Source of the DNA: Chitinophaga pinensis
GTDB taxonomy: Bacteria; Bacteroidota; Bacteroidia; UBA4408
Length of the DNA stretch: 64,000 bases
Assembly (NCBI GenBank): GCA_945861665.1
Contig: CAMAVS010000005.1
Coordinates: forward strand, 1-64,000
Reading direction: 5' to 3'
A program made the position numbers and the translations under genes. Of this stretch, positions 26,589 through 34,195 are shown piece by piece (positions within the stretch are counted from its first letter, which is position 1; each line of letters begins with the position of its first letter). The notes below the pieces were generated by a model. The model made no database searches, had not been told where the DNA came from, and worked only from the letters and a program-made list of their open reading frames with translations.

Positions 26589-28724
26589 ATGTCAATAAAA
26601 GCAATTACAAAAACATTTGATATGGGCGATGGTCGCCAAATATCACTTGAAACAGGCAAGTTAGCGAAACAAGCTGATGGCTCGGTGGTATTAAAAATAG
26701 GCGACACCATGTTGCTTGCTACCGTTTGTTCAAACAAAGACGCCAAAGAGAATATGGATTTCCTACCTCTTTCGGTTGATTATCAAGAAAAATATGCTGC
26801 CGTAGGAAGTTTCCCGGGAGGATTTTTCAAAAGAGAAGCACGTTTATCCGACTACGAAGTATTGATTTCTCGTTTGGTAGACAGAGCTATTCGTCCATTA
26901 TTTCCAGACGATTACCATTCTGATACACAAGTATTAATTTACCTTATATCATCCGATTTAGAAACAATGCCCGATAGTTTGGTTGCATTAGCTGCTTCGG
27001 CTGCTATAACTGTATCCAACATTCCATTTAACGGACCCATATCTGAAGTAAGAGTAGCACGCATTGATGGCAAATTTGTAATCAATCCTACACGAACTGA
27101 ATTGGCAAATGCCGATTTAGAATTAATCGTGTCTGCTTCTATTAAGGATATTAATATGGTGGAAGGTGAAATGAAAGAATGCTCGGAAGCCGATATGCTT
27201 GCTGCCATTAAATTTGCACACGAAGCAATTAAAATACAATGTAAAGCACAATTGGAATTAGCTGAAATGGTGGGTGCAGGTACTAAAAGAGAATACTGCC
27301 ACGAGAAAAGCGATGCTGAATTAAAGGAAGCTATTCAAAAAGCTTGTTTCGATAAAGTTTATGCCATTGCTAAAACTGGTAACGACAACAAAAATATCCG
27401 CAAAAAATTATTTGCTGCAGTAAAGGAAGAATTTGTTGCAACGCTTAGCGAAGAAACTAAAAAAGAAAAAGCCTTTTTAATAAACAAGTATTTTCACGAT
27501 ACCGAAAAAGACGGTGTGAGACAATCGGTATTAAATGAGCGTACCCGCTTAGATGGCAGAAAATTAGACCAAATACGACCTATTTGGAGCGAGGTTGATT
27601 ACTTACCAAGAGCACACGGTTCGGCTATTTTTACCAGAGGTGAAACACAATCACTTACTACGGTAACCTTGGGTACCAAACTTGACGAGCAAATCATTGA
27701 CGGTGCTTTTATAGATGGGAAAAATAACTTTTTATTGCACTATAACTTCCCGCCCTTTTCAACGGGTGAAGTAAAACCAATGCGCGGAACTGGACGCAGA
27801 GAAGTAGGACACGGTAACCTTGCGTTGAGAGGATTAAAGAAAGTAATGCCCGCTGAAAATCCATATACCATTCGTATTGTTTCAGACATATTGGAGTCAA
27901 ATGGATCATCGTCAATGGCAACTGTATGTGCAGGAACATTGGCATTGATGGATGCAGGCATTAAAATTACAAAACCGGTTGCAGGTATTGCAATGGGATT
28001 AATTACCGACCACACATCTGGCAAGTACGCAGTGCTTTCAGATATTTTAGGTGACGAGGATCACTTGGGTGATATGGACTTTAAAGTTGTAGGAACACGC
28101 GATGGTATCACTGCTTGTCAGATGGACATAAAAGTAGATGGACTGTCCTACGAAGTATTAACACAAGCATTGGAACAAGCGAAAGCAGGCAGGTTGCACA
28201 TTTTAGGTGAAATGAGCAAAACCATTACCGAAGCGCGCGAAGATTACAAACCATTTGTACCACGCATTATTAAACTTGAAATTCCGAAAGAATTTATTGG
28301 AGCAGTAATAGGGCCGGGAGGAAAAGTAATACAAGAAATGCAACGCGAAACAGGTACCACCATTAGCATTACTGAAGTAGGCGACATTGGAGTAATTGAA
28401 ATTGCTTCGGCCGACAAAGCTTCCATTGATGCTGCAGTTGCTAAAATTAGAGGCATAGTGGCTATACCTGAAGTAGGTGAAGTATACAAAGGAAAAGTAA
28501 AATCAATAAAAGACTTTGGTGCTTTTGTTGAATTTTTACCGGGCAAAGAAGCTTTGTTGCACATATCTGAAGTTAGCTGGGAACGTTTAGCAACTATGGA
28601 AGGTGCATTAAAGGAAGGTGAACTGATTGATGTAAAATTAATTGGTACCGACCCTAAAACGGGTAAGTTTAAATTATCGCGTAAAATATTATTGCCGAAG
28701 CCCGAAGAAAAAGCCAACGCATAA
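26589..28724 (+). CDS. pnp: Polyribonucleotide nucleotidyltransferase (PNPase)
   Basis: The 711-residue 3'-5' phosphorolytic exoribonuclease is central to mRNA decay. Two RNase PH-like cores are visible: an N-terminal one with [21 protein letters not shown], and a catalytic C-terminal one with THE-type segments [19 protein letters not shown] and [19 protein letters not shown]. They are followed by a KH domain ([18 protein letters not shown], about 570-590) and an S1 domain ([20 protein letters not shown], about 635-655). Length and order are normal. A strong terminator follows. Confidence 0.97.
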   Translation: MSIKAITKTFDMGDGRQISLETGKLAKQADGSVVLKIGDTMLLATVCSNKDAKENMDFLPLSVDYQEKYAAVGSFPGGFFKREARLSDYEVLISRLVDRAIRPLFPDDYHSDTQVLIYLISSDLETMPDSLVALAASAAITVSNIPFNGPISEVRVARIDGKFVINPTRTELANADLELIVSASIKDINMVEGEMKECSEADMLAAIKFAHEAIKIQCKAQLELAEMVGAGTKREYCHEKSDAELKEAIQKACFDKVYAIAKTGNDNKNIRKKLFAAVKEEFVATLSEETKKEKAFLINKYFHDTEKDGVRQSVLNERTRLDGRKLDQIRPIWSEVDYLPRAHGSAIFTRGETQSLTTVTLGTKLDEQIIDGAFIDGKNNFLLHYNFPPFSTGEVKPMRGTGRREVGHGNLALRGLKKVMPAENPYTIRIVSDILESNGSSSMATVCAGTLALMDAGIKITKPVAGIAMGLITDHTSGKYAVLSDILGDEDHLGDMDFKVVGTRDGITACQMDIKVDGLSYEVLTQALEQAKAGRLHILGEMSKTITEAREDYKPFVPRIIKLEIPKEFIGAVIGPGGKVIQEMQRETGTTISITEVGDIGVIEIASADKASIDAAVAKIRGIVAIPEVGEVYKGKVKSIKDFGAFVEFLPGKEALLHISEVSWERLATMEGALKEGELIDVKLIGTDPKTGKFKLSRKILLPKPEEKANA

Positions 28725-28742
28725 TATTTAAATTATAAATTA

Positions 28743-28779
28743 AAAAGGGGGGCGAGGTTTACACTCGCCTCCCTTTTTT
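28743..28779 (+). terminator. pnp terminator
   Basis: A GC-rich stem (GGGAGGCGAG type, GGGGGGCGAG with CTCGCCTCCC) is flanked by A- and T-runs. It is a strong bidirectional-looking terminator that marks the edge of the accessory spot. Confidence 0.85.
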
Positions 28780-28798
28780 GTGTTTGGCTATTTCTAAA

Positions 28799-29065
28799 CT
28801 AAGGAAATAATTTGTAAATATCTTTACGATGAATAACTCTCGCAAAAAGAACTTTCTGATTCTCATAAAAAAAACCTACTCTATAATCGCCTATTCTAAC
28901 ACGGTAAGCAGACTTATGACCAACCAGTTTTTTGAGATTAGGAATAGCATTTAAATTTTGAGATGACTCAAACAATTGTATTAATTTAATTAAATTCAAC
29001 TTAATGGATTTTTGACTTATACTATCAATATCCTTTGAGAATTTACTTGAAAACTCTACTTGCAT
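28799..29065 (-). CDS. RelE/ParE-family toxin
   Basis: The 88-residue protein matches small RelE/ParE-type toxins: an N-terminal strand-helix (VEFSSKFSKDIDSI), the central LKKLVGHKSAYRVRIGDYRVGF with the conserved YRVRIGDYR element, and a late strand with VIHRKDIYKLFP. Such toxins cleave mRNA at the ribosome or poison gyrase; the YRVRIGDYR-HRKDIY pattern is closest to RelE-like mRNA interferases. The start codon overlaps the antitoxin stop by one base (29065), the standard antitoxin-first coupling. Confidence 0.88.
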   Translation of the reverse strand: MQVEFSSKFSKDIDSISQKSIKLNLIKLIQLFESSQNLNAIPNLKKLVGHKSAYRVRIGDYRVGFFYENQKVLFARVIHRKDIYKLFP

Positions 29066-29262
29066 TAGGATTTAAGCTTTAGCAGAATAGTTTCTCTACT
29101 AACCTTTTTTGTCTTATCAACCGCTTTCAGCATTTTAGATAAACCAATATCCTCTAACTCTTCGGCAGTCATTGTTGAAGTTGTAATTCCGAGTTTTTTT
29201 AACAAATCGTTAATAAACTTAAACTCCGTTTCACTCCGAGGTGTTATTACCATTGCTTTCAT
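29065..29262 (-). CDS. Antitoxin of the first RelE-type pair
   Basis: The 65-residue protein precedes the RelE-like toxin and overlaps it by one base. Its N-terminus (MKAMVITPRSETEFKFINDL) resembles small Bacteroidota antitoxins, and its C-terminus is basic (DKTKKVSRETILLKLKS). It would neutralise the toxin and may repress its own promoter. A -7 element (TATATTTG on the minus strand, 29267-29274) ends only 4 bp before the ATG, so the transcript could be leaderless. Confidence 0.8.
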   Translation of the reverse strand: MKAMVITPRSETEFKFINDLLKKLGITTSTMTAEELEDIGLSKMLKAVDKTKKVSRETILLKLKS

Positions 29263-29266
29263 ACTA

Positions 29267-29274
29267 CAAATATA
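29267..29274 (-). promoter_or_regulatory. -7 element of the first toxin-antitoxin pair
   Basis: On the minus strand TATATTTG matches TAnnTTTG exactly. Only four bases separate it from the antitoxin ATG. No -33 element is evident. Confidence 0.6.
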
Positions 29275-29336
29275 CTAAATAATAGAATATGTTGATTTTT
29301 GGAAATATCTAAGGTGTATCAGGGCCGAACGTGAAG

Positions 29337-29357
29337 AAAATGTACAGTGTACATTTT
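29337..29357. repeat. 21-bp palindrome upstream of the first toxin-antitoxin pair
   Basis: AAAATGTACA and TGTACATTTT are exact inverted copies around a single G. The spacing suits a dimeric repressor. It lies about 75 bp upstream of the antitoxin start, so it could be an operator, but it is also within the scrambled accessory region. Confidence 0.45.
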
Positions 29358-29401
29358 TAGTGAAGGAGCCAGCTTGCGGGAGAGCACGATGTTCTAGAAT
29401 C

Positions 29402-29457
29402 TTTAATTTGCATTATACTTCGGTACATCGTAGATTTACATTCAGAAAAAGCAGAAA
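29402..29457 (+). repeat. Left arm of an inverted repeat
   Basis: The core at 29421-29457 matches the reverse complement of 29889-29925 at 36 of 37 bases. Similarity continues outward at lower identity to about 29402. It leads directly into a tRNA 3' fragment. Confidence 0.85.
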
Positions 29458-29474
29458 TGTATATTTATAAATGT

Positions 29475-29506
29475 TAGGGCCCTGGGTTCGAATCCCAGCG
29501 GGATCA
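29475..29506 (+). pseudogene. tRNA 3'-end fragment (first)
   Basis: A T-arm, CTGGG-TTCGAAT-CCCAG, is followed by an acceptor 3' strand CGGGATC and discriminator A. No D- or anticodon arm lies upstream; the 5' side is the inverted repeat instead. The identity of the parent tRNA cannot be told from this part. Confidence 0.75.
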
Positions 29507-29841
29507 TCGATAATTAATAGCATATGGTCGCTATAGCCGATCCAATCGTTGTAATCTCCTATTTCAACAGATTTTAATTTCTCATTAAATTTTCTTGACG
29601 CAAAACAGTAATCAATATGATATGGTTTATTTATGTTTCGATGCATAAAAAAAGTTGGGTGGACTTCAGTCCCATGCTCCAAAGAAAAATAATTATGATA
29701 TAAACTAAATACAAGCATTTCTTCAAGGAAATTAACGACATCCGTATGGTTTCCAACCCTTCTTTTTTTGTCCAGTGGACTCCACCGATCATAAATTCTG
29801 CCATTTAATCCGCAAAATATCCTACCTATTTTTACATCGAG
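29507..29841 (-). pseudogene. C-terminal fragment of an endonuclease/exonuclease/phosphatase-family gene
   Basis: The minus strand is open across the whole interval, encoding about 110 residues with GLNGRIYDRWSPLDKK, HGTEVHPTFF, PYHIDYCFASR and a final YSDHMLLIID. The PYHIDYCFAS and SDH elements are the C-terminal active-site motifs of the EEP (DNase I-like) superfamily. The N-terminal half, including the catalytic Glu region, is missing; the frame begins at a tRNA fragment and runs into another one. A non-functional remnant is the simplest reading. Confidence 0.75.
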
Positions 29842-29867
29842 TGGAGTCGGAGGGGTTCGAACCCCCG
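29842..29867 (-). pseudogene. tRNA 3'-end fragment (second)
   Basis: On the minus strand GGGGG-TTCGAAC-CCCTC forms a T-arm, followed by acceptor strand CGACTCC and discriminator A. It differs from the first fragment, so it derives from another tRNA gene. Its 5' side is about 20 nt from the right inverted-repeat arm. Confidence 0.7.
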
Positions 29868-29888
29868 TTTTTCCCTATTACATTCATC

Positions 29889-29946
29889 TTTCTGCTTTTT
29901 CTGAATGTAAATCTACGATGTATCGTAGTATATTACAAATTTAACC
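29889..29946 (-). repeat. Right arm of the inverted repeat
   Basis: The 37-bp core (29889-29925) is the inverted copy of 29421-29457, and weaker similarity extends to about 29946. It ends 17 bp from the stop codon of the DDE transposase gene. Confidence 0.85.
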
Positions 29947-29962
29947 AGTATAACGCAAATTA

Positions 29963-31297
29963 TTAAGTATTAGCCAAGCTTTTAGCTTTTTCCTTGGGCT
30001 TCACTTTCTTTTTAAGGACTCTACAACCGGAGCATTGAACACAATCAGCACATTTGTTGCCTTTCACCCTATCGCAAACCGCTTTTTTAACCCTTACTCG
30101 TACATCAAAGTCAAGAGGTATGTCAAAATAAACTTCGTAAGGCGTTCGAGGGCGGTGTTTGTAATGTGGTCTTAACTTATTATAATCCTCCACCACCCAT
30201 TTTAAATAATCACTGAGTGCTTTTATACTTTCAAATTTTCGATTTTTTAAATACCTGCCTTTCACGGTGCGGTGTATTGCTTCCACAGGAGAATTGGAAA
30301 AGCGTATTTCCTTCAAGGCCCTAATCTTGGTAATTTTGTGCTTTGTTAATTTACTTATAAAGGCATCAATGTATTGGTTGTGGTTTTCTTTTCCACCATC
30401 GGTAACCAAGAAACTGTGCTTTTGTTTTGGGTGTTTCATTATTACTTTTAATGCATTGCCAAGGGATTTTTTCACAATATCAAATGTATTGGATTCCGCT
30501 ACGTGATAGCCAAGTATCATTTTTGAATAATTATCCATCACAAAACTGATGAAAACCATTTTCCCATCAATGATTGGATAATAGGTTGTATCCACGTGTA
30601 AATATTCGTTGGAGCAAGTGGCATTAAGACCAACCGTTTTACGAAATTTTTTAACTAATTTTTTAGTAATGCCCCACAGCTTGGCGTATTTATACCAACT
30701 GTACAAACTTGCAACCATGTCCTTTTTACGCAATGCATCAGCTTGCAAGGAGCAAATTGGCCAATGATCGGTTTCGGGGTTTGTTAAAATTGCTTTTATT
30801 TTTTGTATTTCTTTTAGTTGTAATTGTTGCGGATGTCGTTTTACACACAATTGCGTATATGAATCAAAACATTCGAAACGCGATTCCAATACCCATTGAT
30901 AATACAAAGGTTTTGATAGATGAATTAACTTAAGCGTTCTATCCAGTCCGAACTGATTTTTTAAATAATTTACTGCCGTAAGTATTTTAAATTGTGCTGC
31001 TTTATTGTTTCGTGCTGTTTTTACCAGTGGCAAAATTATATGCGACAATGTTAGCCAAGACCTTCCTAAACTAAGGAGCCTGCTTTTTAAGCGATTGTTT
31101 TCGCTTTCCAATTCAAAGCATTTAAAGGCATCGCTAAAATGGTATCGGAATTCGTGTCCGAGGTAATTTCCATAATTTGTTTTGCGCCAAGAGGAAATAG
31201 TTGAGTAGGGGATTTTTTTCCTGAAATCTAGTGGCAATAGCTGTTCTCTGCCAATGGCATACAAGAACACAACGGAGCTGTCGTATTTGTTTTTCAT
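29963..31297 (-). CDS. DDE-type transposase with rve integrase core
   Basis: The 444-residue protein has an N-terminal DNA-binding region (helical, about 1-170) and an integrase-like catalytic core with the acidic triad in order: Asp in YLHVDTTYYPI, Asp in FLVTDGGKENHN and Glu in SNSPVEAIHRTVKGRYL, the last two 39 residues apart. A C-terminal cysteine cluster (CDRVKGNKCADCVQCSGC) should bind zinc, followed by a Lys-rich tail. The core resembles IS3/IS481-like transposases, but the Cys-rich end is unusual for those. No terminal inverted repeats were found. A 16-bp hairpin abuts its start codon. The frame is intact. Confidence 0.85.
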   Translation of the reverse strand: MKNKYDSSVVFLYAIGREQLLPLDFRKKIPYSTISSWRKTNYGNYLGHEFRYHFSDAFKCFELESENNRLKSRLLSLGRSWLTLSHIILPLVKTARNNKAAQFKILTAVNYLKNQFGLDRTLKLIHLSKPLYYQWVLESRFECFDSYTQLCVKRHPQQLQLKEIQKIKAILTNPETDHWPICSLQADALRKKDMVASLYSWYKYAKLWGITKKLVKKFRKTVGLNATCSNEYLHVDTTYYPIIDGKMVFISFVMDNYSKMILGYHVAESNTFDIVKKSLGNALKVIMKHPKQKHSFLVTDGGKENHNQYIDAFISKLTKHKITKIRALKEIRFSNSPVEAIHRTVKGRYLKNRKFESIKALSDYLKWVVEDYNKLRPHYKHRPRTPYEVYFDIPLDFDVRVRVKKAVCDRVKGNKCADCVQCSGCRVLKKKVKPKEKAKSLANT

Positions 31298-31298
31298 T

Positions 31299-31338
31299 GC
31301 TAGTTTTTAAAACAAAATTATTTGTTTTAAAAACTAGC
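31299..31338. repeat. Perfect 16-bp inverted repeat at the transposase start
   Basis: GCTAGTTTTTAAAACA (31299-31314) and its exact complement (31323-31338) enclose 8 nt. The structure ends one base before the transposase ATG (minus strand), and its right arm touches the -33 element of the promoter on the plus strand. It could be a transposon end, an operator, or an mRNA hairpin that blocks translation from external transcripts. Confidence 0.85.
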
Positions 31339-31369
31339 TTGGGGCTTTCATCTAATTTTTGTAAATTTG
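31339..31369 (+). promoter_or_regulatory. Promoter of the second toxin-antitoxin pair
   Basis: TTG (31339-31341), a 20-bp spacer and TAAATTTG (31362-31369) fit the Bacteroidota consensus. The antitoxin ATG at 31384 is 14 bp past the -7 element. Confidence 0.7.
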
Positions 31370-31383
31370 AATGCTAAACATAA

Positions 31384-31620
31384 ATGAAAATGACTAGTAC
31401 AGCTATAAAAAAACAATTCGATGGTTATTTACCTCTATTATCATCTAAGCAACAAACGTTGCTATTAGAAATGGTAAAAAGCTTTTTAAATGTTGATAAA
31501 GAAAATAAGCGAATTTCAAAAAAACAATACAACAAAGAAATCAATGATGCTGTAAGCCGAATTGAAAAAGGAGATTTTGTAACACATCAAAATGCACTTA
31601 AAGAATTATCTAAGTGGTAA
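31384..31620 (+). CDS. Antitoxin of the second pair
   Basis: The 78-residue helical protein (LPLLSSKQQTLLLEMVKSFL, then ISKKQYNKEINDAVSRIEKGDF) has the size and composition of antitoxins found before ParE/RelE toxins in Bacteroidota; the helical EI.DAV.RIE.G.F segment before the C-terminus is often the toxin-binding part. The toxin GTG start overlaps its 3' end by 7 nt. A well-formed promoter lies directly upstream. Confidence 0.8.
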   Translation: MKMTSTAIKKQFDGYLPLLSSKQQTLLLEMVKSFLNVDKENKRISKKQYNKEINDAVSRIEKGDFVTHQNALKELSKW

Positions 31621-31928
31621 AGAATAAATCCTTTAAAATTATTTGGGATAAACAAACACTCGATAATTTTAAAGAAATCCTTACTTTCCTGTCGAAACAA
31701 AGCAGTCAAGCTCCTAAAATTGTAAAAGAGGGTATTCTATCTCGATTAGATATTATAAAAACAAATGCTCTTATTTGTGAACTAGACAAGCTGAAAGATA
31801 ATCCTAATAAAGAGTTCCGAGCATTCACACTATATAGTTATAGAATTACCTACCAAATAAAACCTGAAAGATCGGAAATTAGAATTGTAAGAATTGTTCA
31901 TACCAGCCGTGAACCTCTTGGTTATTAA
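31614..31928 (+). CDS. RelE/ParE-family toxin of the second pair
   Basis: The 104-residue protein begins with GTG at 31614, overlapping the antitoxin by 7 nt. It has the RelE/ParE fold signature: FKIIWDKQTLDNFKEILTFL at the N-terminus, LKDNPNKEFRAFTLYSYRITYQI in the middle and RIVRIVHTSREPLGY at the end, with the conserved Arg/His positions near the C-terminus. It is clearly different from the first toxin, so the two pairs are independent acquisitions. Target (ribosomal mRNA or gyrase) cannot be read from sequence. Confidence 0.85.
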   Translation: MVKNKSFKIIWDKQTLDNFKEILTFLSKQSSQAPKIVKEGILSRLDIIKTNALICELDKLKDNPNKEFRAFTLYSYRITYQIKPERSEIRIVRIVHTSREPLGY

Positions 31929-31973
31929 ACCACCTTTGCTAAAGACTATTGACTAGAGACTAAATACTCCAAA

Positions 31974-32720
31974 CTACCCCACCCTTTGCTTCACCACCTC
32001 GTACAATAGCACACCGCAGGCAACCGAAACATTCAAGGATTGTATTTCGCCCAGCAAAGGAATTTTTGCCTTGTGGTCGCAGAGTTTTAGGTATTCGCCC
32101 GAAATGCCATCTTCCTCGGAGCCCATAATGATGGCAGTAGGTTGTGTGAAATCGAGGGAATAATAATAATCATCGGTTTTTTCGGTGCAGGCAACAATTT
32201 GCACACCGCTTTCCTTTAAAAAAATGATGGTGTTTTTTAAATTCTCTTCGCGGCAAACGGGAATAAGTTGCAAGGCTCCTGCCGAAGTTTTTACGGCATC
32301 GGCATTTATTTGTGCCGAGCCACGCGTTGGAATAATAATGGCATTAACCCCACTGCATTCAGCCGTACGGCATATAGCGCCAAAATTGCGCACATCGGTT
32401 ACCTTGTCTAAAATAAGCAATAATGGAACAGCACCTTTTTCGTAAATGCCGGGCAATAAATTCTCGATATTGTAAAAAGTAATTTCTGAAAGAAAACAAA
32501 TAACACCCTGGTGATTTTTTCCTGTTATTCTATCTAACTTTTCAATGGGCACAAATTGGTGCGGAATGTTTCCATCGGTTATAAGCTTTCTAAGTTCAGC
32601 AAACAGCTCATTGTTAAGACCTTTTTGAATGAATATTTTGTCTACTTCCTTGCCTGCACGTATGGCTTCAATGGCAGTACGTGTGCCAAAAATAAAATTA
32701 CTTTTTTCCTTCTTTATCAT
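31974..32720 (-). CDS. rlmB: 23S rRNA (guanosine-2'-O-)-methyltransferase RlmB
   Basis: The 248-residue SpoU/TrmH-family methyltransferase has the N-terminal substrate-binding domain (FIFGTRTAIEAIRAGKEVDK) and the knotted SAM-binding domain with motif 1 DKVTDVRNFGAICRTAECSG, motif 2 IIMGSEEDGIS and motif 3 IPLLGEIQSLNVSVACGVLL. RlmB methylates G2251 of 23S rRNA in the peptidyl-transferase loop. It overlaps rsmD by 23 nt, so rsmD-rlmB are co-translated. It is the last gene of a three-gene minus-strand unit. Confidence 0.9.
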   Translation of the reverse strand: MIKKEKSNFIFGTRTAIEAIRAGKEVDKIFIQKGLNNELFAELRKLITDGNIPHQFVPIEKLDRITGKNHQGVICFLSEITFYNIENLLPGIYEKGAVPLLLILDKVTDVRNFGAICRTAECSGVNAIIIPTRGSAQINADAVKTSAGALQLIPVCREENLKNTIIFLKESGVQIVACTEKTDDYYYSLDFTQPTAIIMGSEEDGISGEYLKLCDHKAKIPLLGEIQSLNVSVACGVLLYEVVKQRVG

Positions 32721-33252
32721 CGTTTTTAAAAATACTAAAATTTACTTTGCCATATGTTCTTGATTCATAAAAAAAAGGAAGTGCCGATAGTTTTGTTTTG
32801 TCGGAATGCTCTATGATGAGCCATCCTCCAATGTTCAACAATTTTTTTTCAAAAATTATTTCTGCGACACTTTCAATCTTTTCCATTTCGTAGGGAGGGT
32901 CGGCAAAAATAATATCAAATGTAAAAGGTGTAGATTTCAAAAACTGAAACGCATCGTATTTTACTACTTTGATGTTTGCTAATCCAAACTTCTCGGCTGT
33001 TTCCTTTACAAAGGAAGTGCATTTGAAATTATCGTCCACTGCCGTTATTGCTTCTACCCCTCGGGATGCAAACTCGTAACTGATATTGCCTGTTCCGCAA
33101 AATAAATCAAGTACGGTTAATCCGTCATAGTCAATGTGGTTGTTGAGTATGTTAAACAGGCTTTCTTTGGCAAAATCAGTTGTAGGGCGTACAGGCAAAT
33201 TGGTAGGCGCAACAATGGAGCGCCCTTTTAATTTTCCGCTTATTATACGCAC
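32698..33252 (-). CDS. rsmD: 16S rRNA (guanine966-N2)-methyltransferase RsmD
   Basis: The 184-residue class I SAM methyltransferase shows the RsmD start (MRIISGKLKGRSI, RPTTDFAKESLFNIL), SAM motif I VLDLFCGTGNISYEFASRG and catalytic motif IV FADPPYE. It modifies G966 of 16S rRNA. The gene overlaps the upstream DUF3822 gene by 10 nt and the downstream rlmB by 23 nt. Length matches the family. Confidence 0.93.
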   Translation of the reverse strand: MRIISGKLKGRSIVAPTNLPVRPTTDFAKESLFNILNNHIDYDGLTVLDLFCGTGNISYEFASRGVEAITAVDDNFKCTSFVKETAEKFGLANIKVVKYDAFQFLKSTPFTFDIIFADPPYEMEKIESVAEIIFEKKLLNIGGWLIIEHSDKTKLSALPFFYESRTYGKVNFSIFKNDDKEGKK

Positions 33253-34121
33253 AAGTACTGACTTAATACATTATAATAAAAATGATTGGCTACGGTATTA
33301 AAACCATAGCTGTATTCTATTTGCTCGGGTCTGCGAATAAAAGATACCGTACGAATATACTTGTGAAGGATGGAATAGATGGCGGAATTCTTTTCTATCT
33401 CACCACACAACACCAACTCTTGTTCTTCGGGATTCATATTCAGTTGTTCGTAAACAAACAGCACGTAGTAAATAAAATCTTCGGTGGACTGGTATTTGAA
33501 GGAATTAAAAAAGAGTAATTTTTTTCCTTGTGTTACTATCAATTCGAAATGCGATGCTTGAATGTGCACCGTTACTTTTTTTGCCGTTGCATTTTTATGT
33601 TGCAATACCAGCAAGTCGATAAGGCTGGATGATTGGTGTTTAATGGTTACTTTTTTAAACAAGGATTCCACTGCAGTAAGTACTTTTTTAGGAATGGCAA
33701 ACAATAACACGCTGTCGGTATTTTTTAACACATCGTGCAAAATAACTTCCTCCGCTTTATCAATCGGGTGATTAAAATTTAAATAAATATCCTTGTTGCT
33801 TTCATCAAAAAGGGGCGCGGGCACCAAGGTAAACCTGCTTGTTATAAATCCTACACCGATGCTTTTGTAGGAATAGCGCAAAAAATCGTTGGTTTCAACA
33901 AGGTGCTTTAACTCGCTTATTAGCGTTTCAAATCCAAGCACTTTTTTAAGCGTATAGCTTTGAAGAAATACATACTTGTTTCGTTTTGCATCAACGGCAG
34001 CAAAGGATAGGCTATCGTATCCCATTTCAATGGCTAAATGACAGCCCGCTGCATTTTCTTTCGTGAATGTTTCATCACAAATGCTAATAACTGAAAAATG
34101 ATTGTCGACCGTGCTTGTCAT
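33243..34121 (-). CDS. DUF3822-family protein
   Basis: The 292-residue soluble protein belongs to a Bacteroidota family (DUF3822) that is regularly found upstream of rsmD, as here with a 10-nt overlap. It has an actin/hexokinase-like feel in its two halves (LAIEMGYDSLSFAAVDAKRN near the N-terminus and KVTVHIQASHFELIVTQGKK in the middle), as in the PilM/ASKHA fold, though no nucleotide-binding residues are obvious. Function is unknown. A -7 element on the minus strand (34130-34137) ends 8 bp before its ATG. Confidence 0.75.
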   Translation of the reverse strand: MTSTVDNHFSVISICDETFTKENAAGCHLAIEMGYDSLSFAAVDAKRNKYVFLQSYTLKKVLGFETLISELKHLVETNDFLRYSYKSIGVGFITSRFTLVPAPLFDESNKDIYLNFNHPIDKAEEVILHDVLKNTDSVLLFAIPKKVLTAVESLFKKVTIKHQSSSLIDLLVLQHKNATAKKVTVHIQASHFELIVTQGKKLLFFNSFKYQSTEDFIYYVLFVYEQLNMNPEEQELVLCGEIEKNSAIYSILHKYIRTVSFIRRPEQIEYSYGFNTVANHFYYNVLSQYLCV

Positions 34122-34129
34122 CCTTACTG

Positions 34130-34137
34130 CAAAAATA
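34130..34137 (-). promoter_or_regulatory. -7 element of the DUF3822-rsmD-rlmB operon
   Basis: On the minus strand TATTTTTG matches TAnnTTTG, 8 bp upstream of the ATG. No -33 element is clear. It is back to back with the permease promoter at 34180. Confidence 0.55.
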
Positions 34138-34179
34138 GAATTTTAGCGCTTACGCTTTAACATAATTGCTTTTAATTCG

Positions 34180-34187
34180 TAATTTTG
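34180..34187 (+). promoter_or_regulatory. -7 element of the ABC permease gene
   Basis: TAATTTTG matches TAnnTTTG, 8 bp upstream of the ATG at 34196. This makes the upstream TTG at 34166 an impossible start, since it would lie before the transcription start. Confidence 0.6.
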
Positions 34188-34195
34188 ATACGTAT

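Noticed and set aside
29413-29718. 101-codon minus-strand frame as a complete gene
   Set aside because: It joins the end of a nuclease gene to the antisense of a tRNA fragment and an inverted repeat, and its ATG is internal to the nuclease frame.
29775-29966. 63-codon plus-strand frame
   Set aside because: It reads the antisense of the second tRNA fragment and the right inverted-repeat arm; its last part repeats the peptide encoded by the other arm, so it is a by-product of the repeats.
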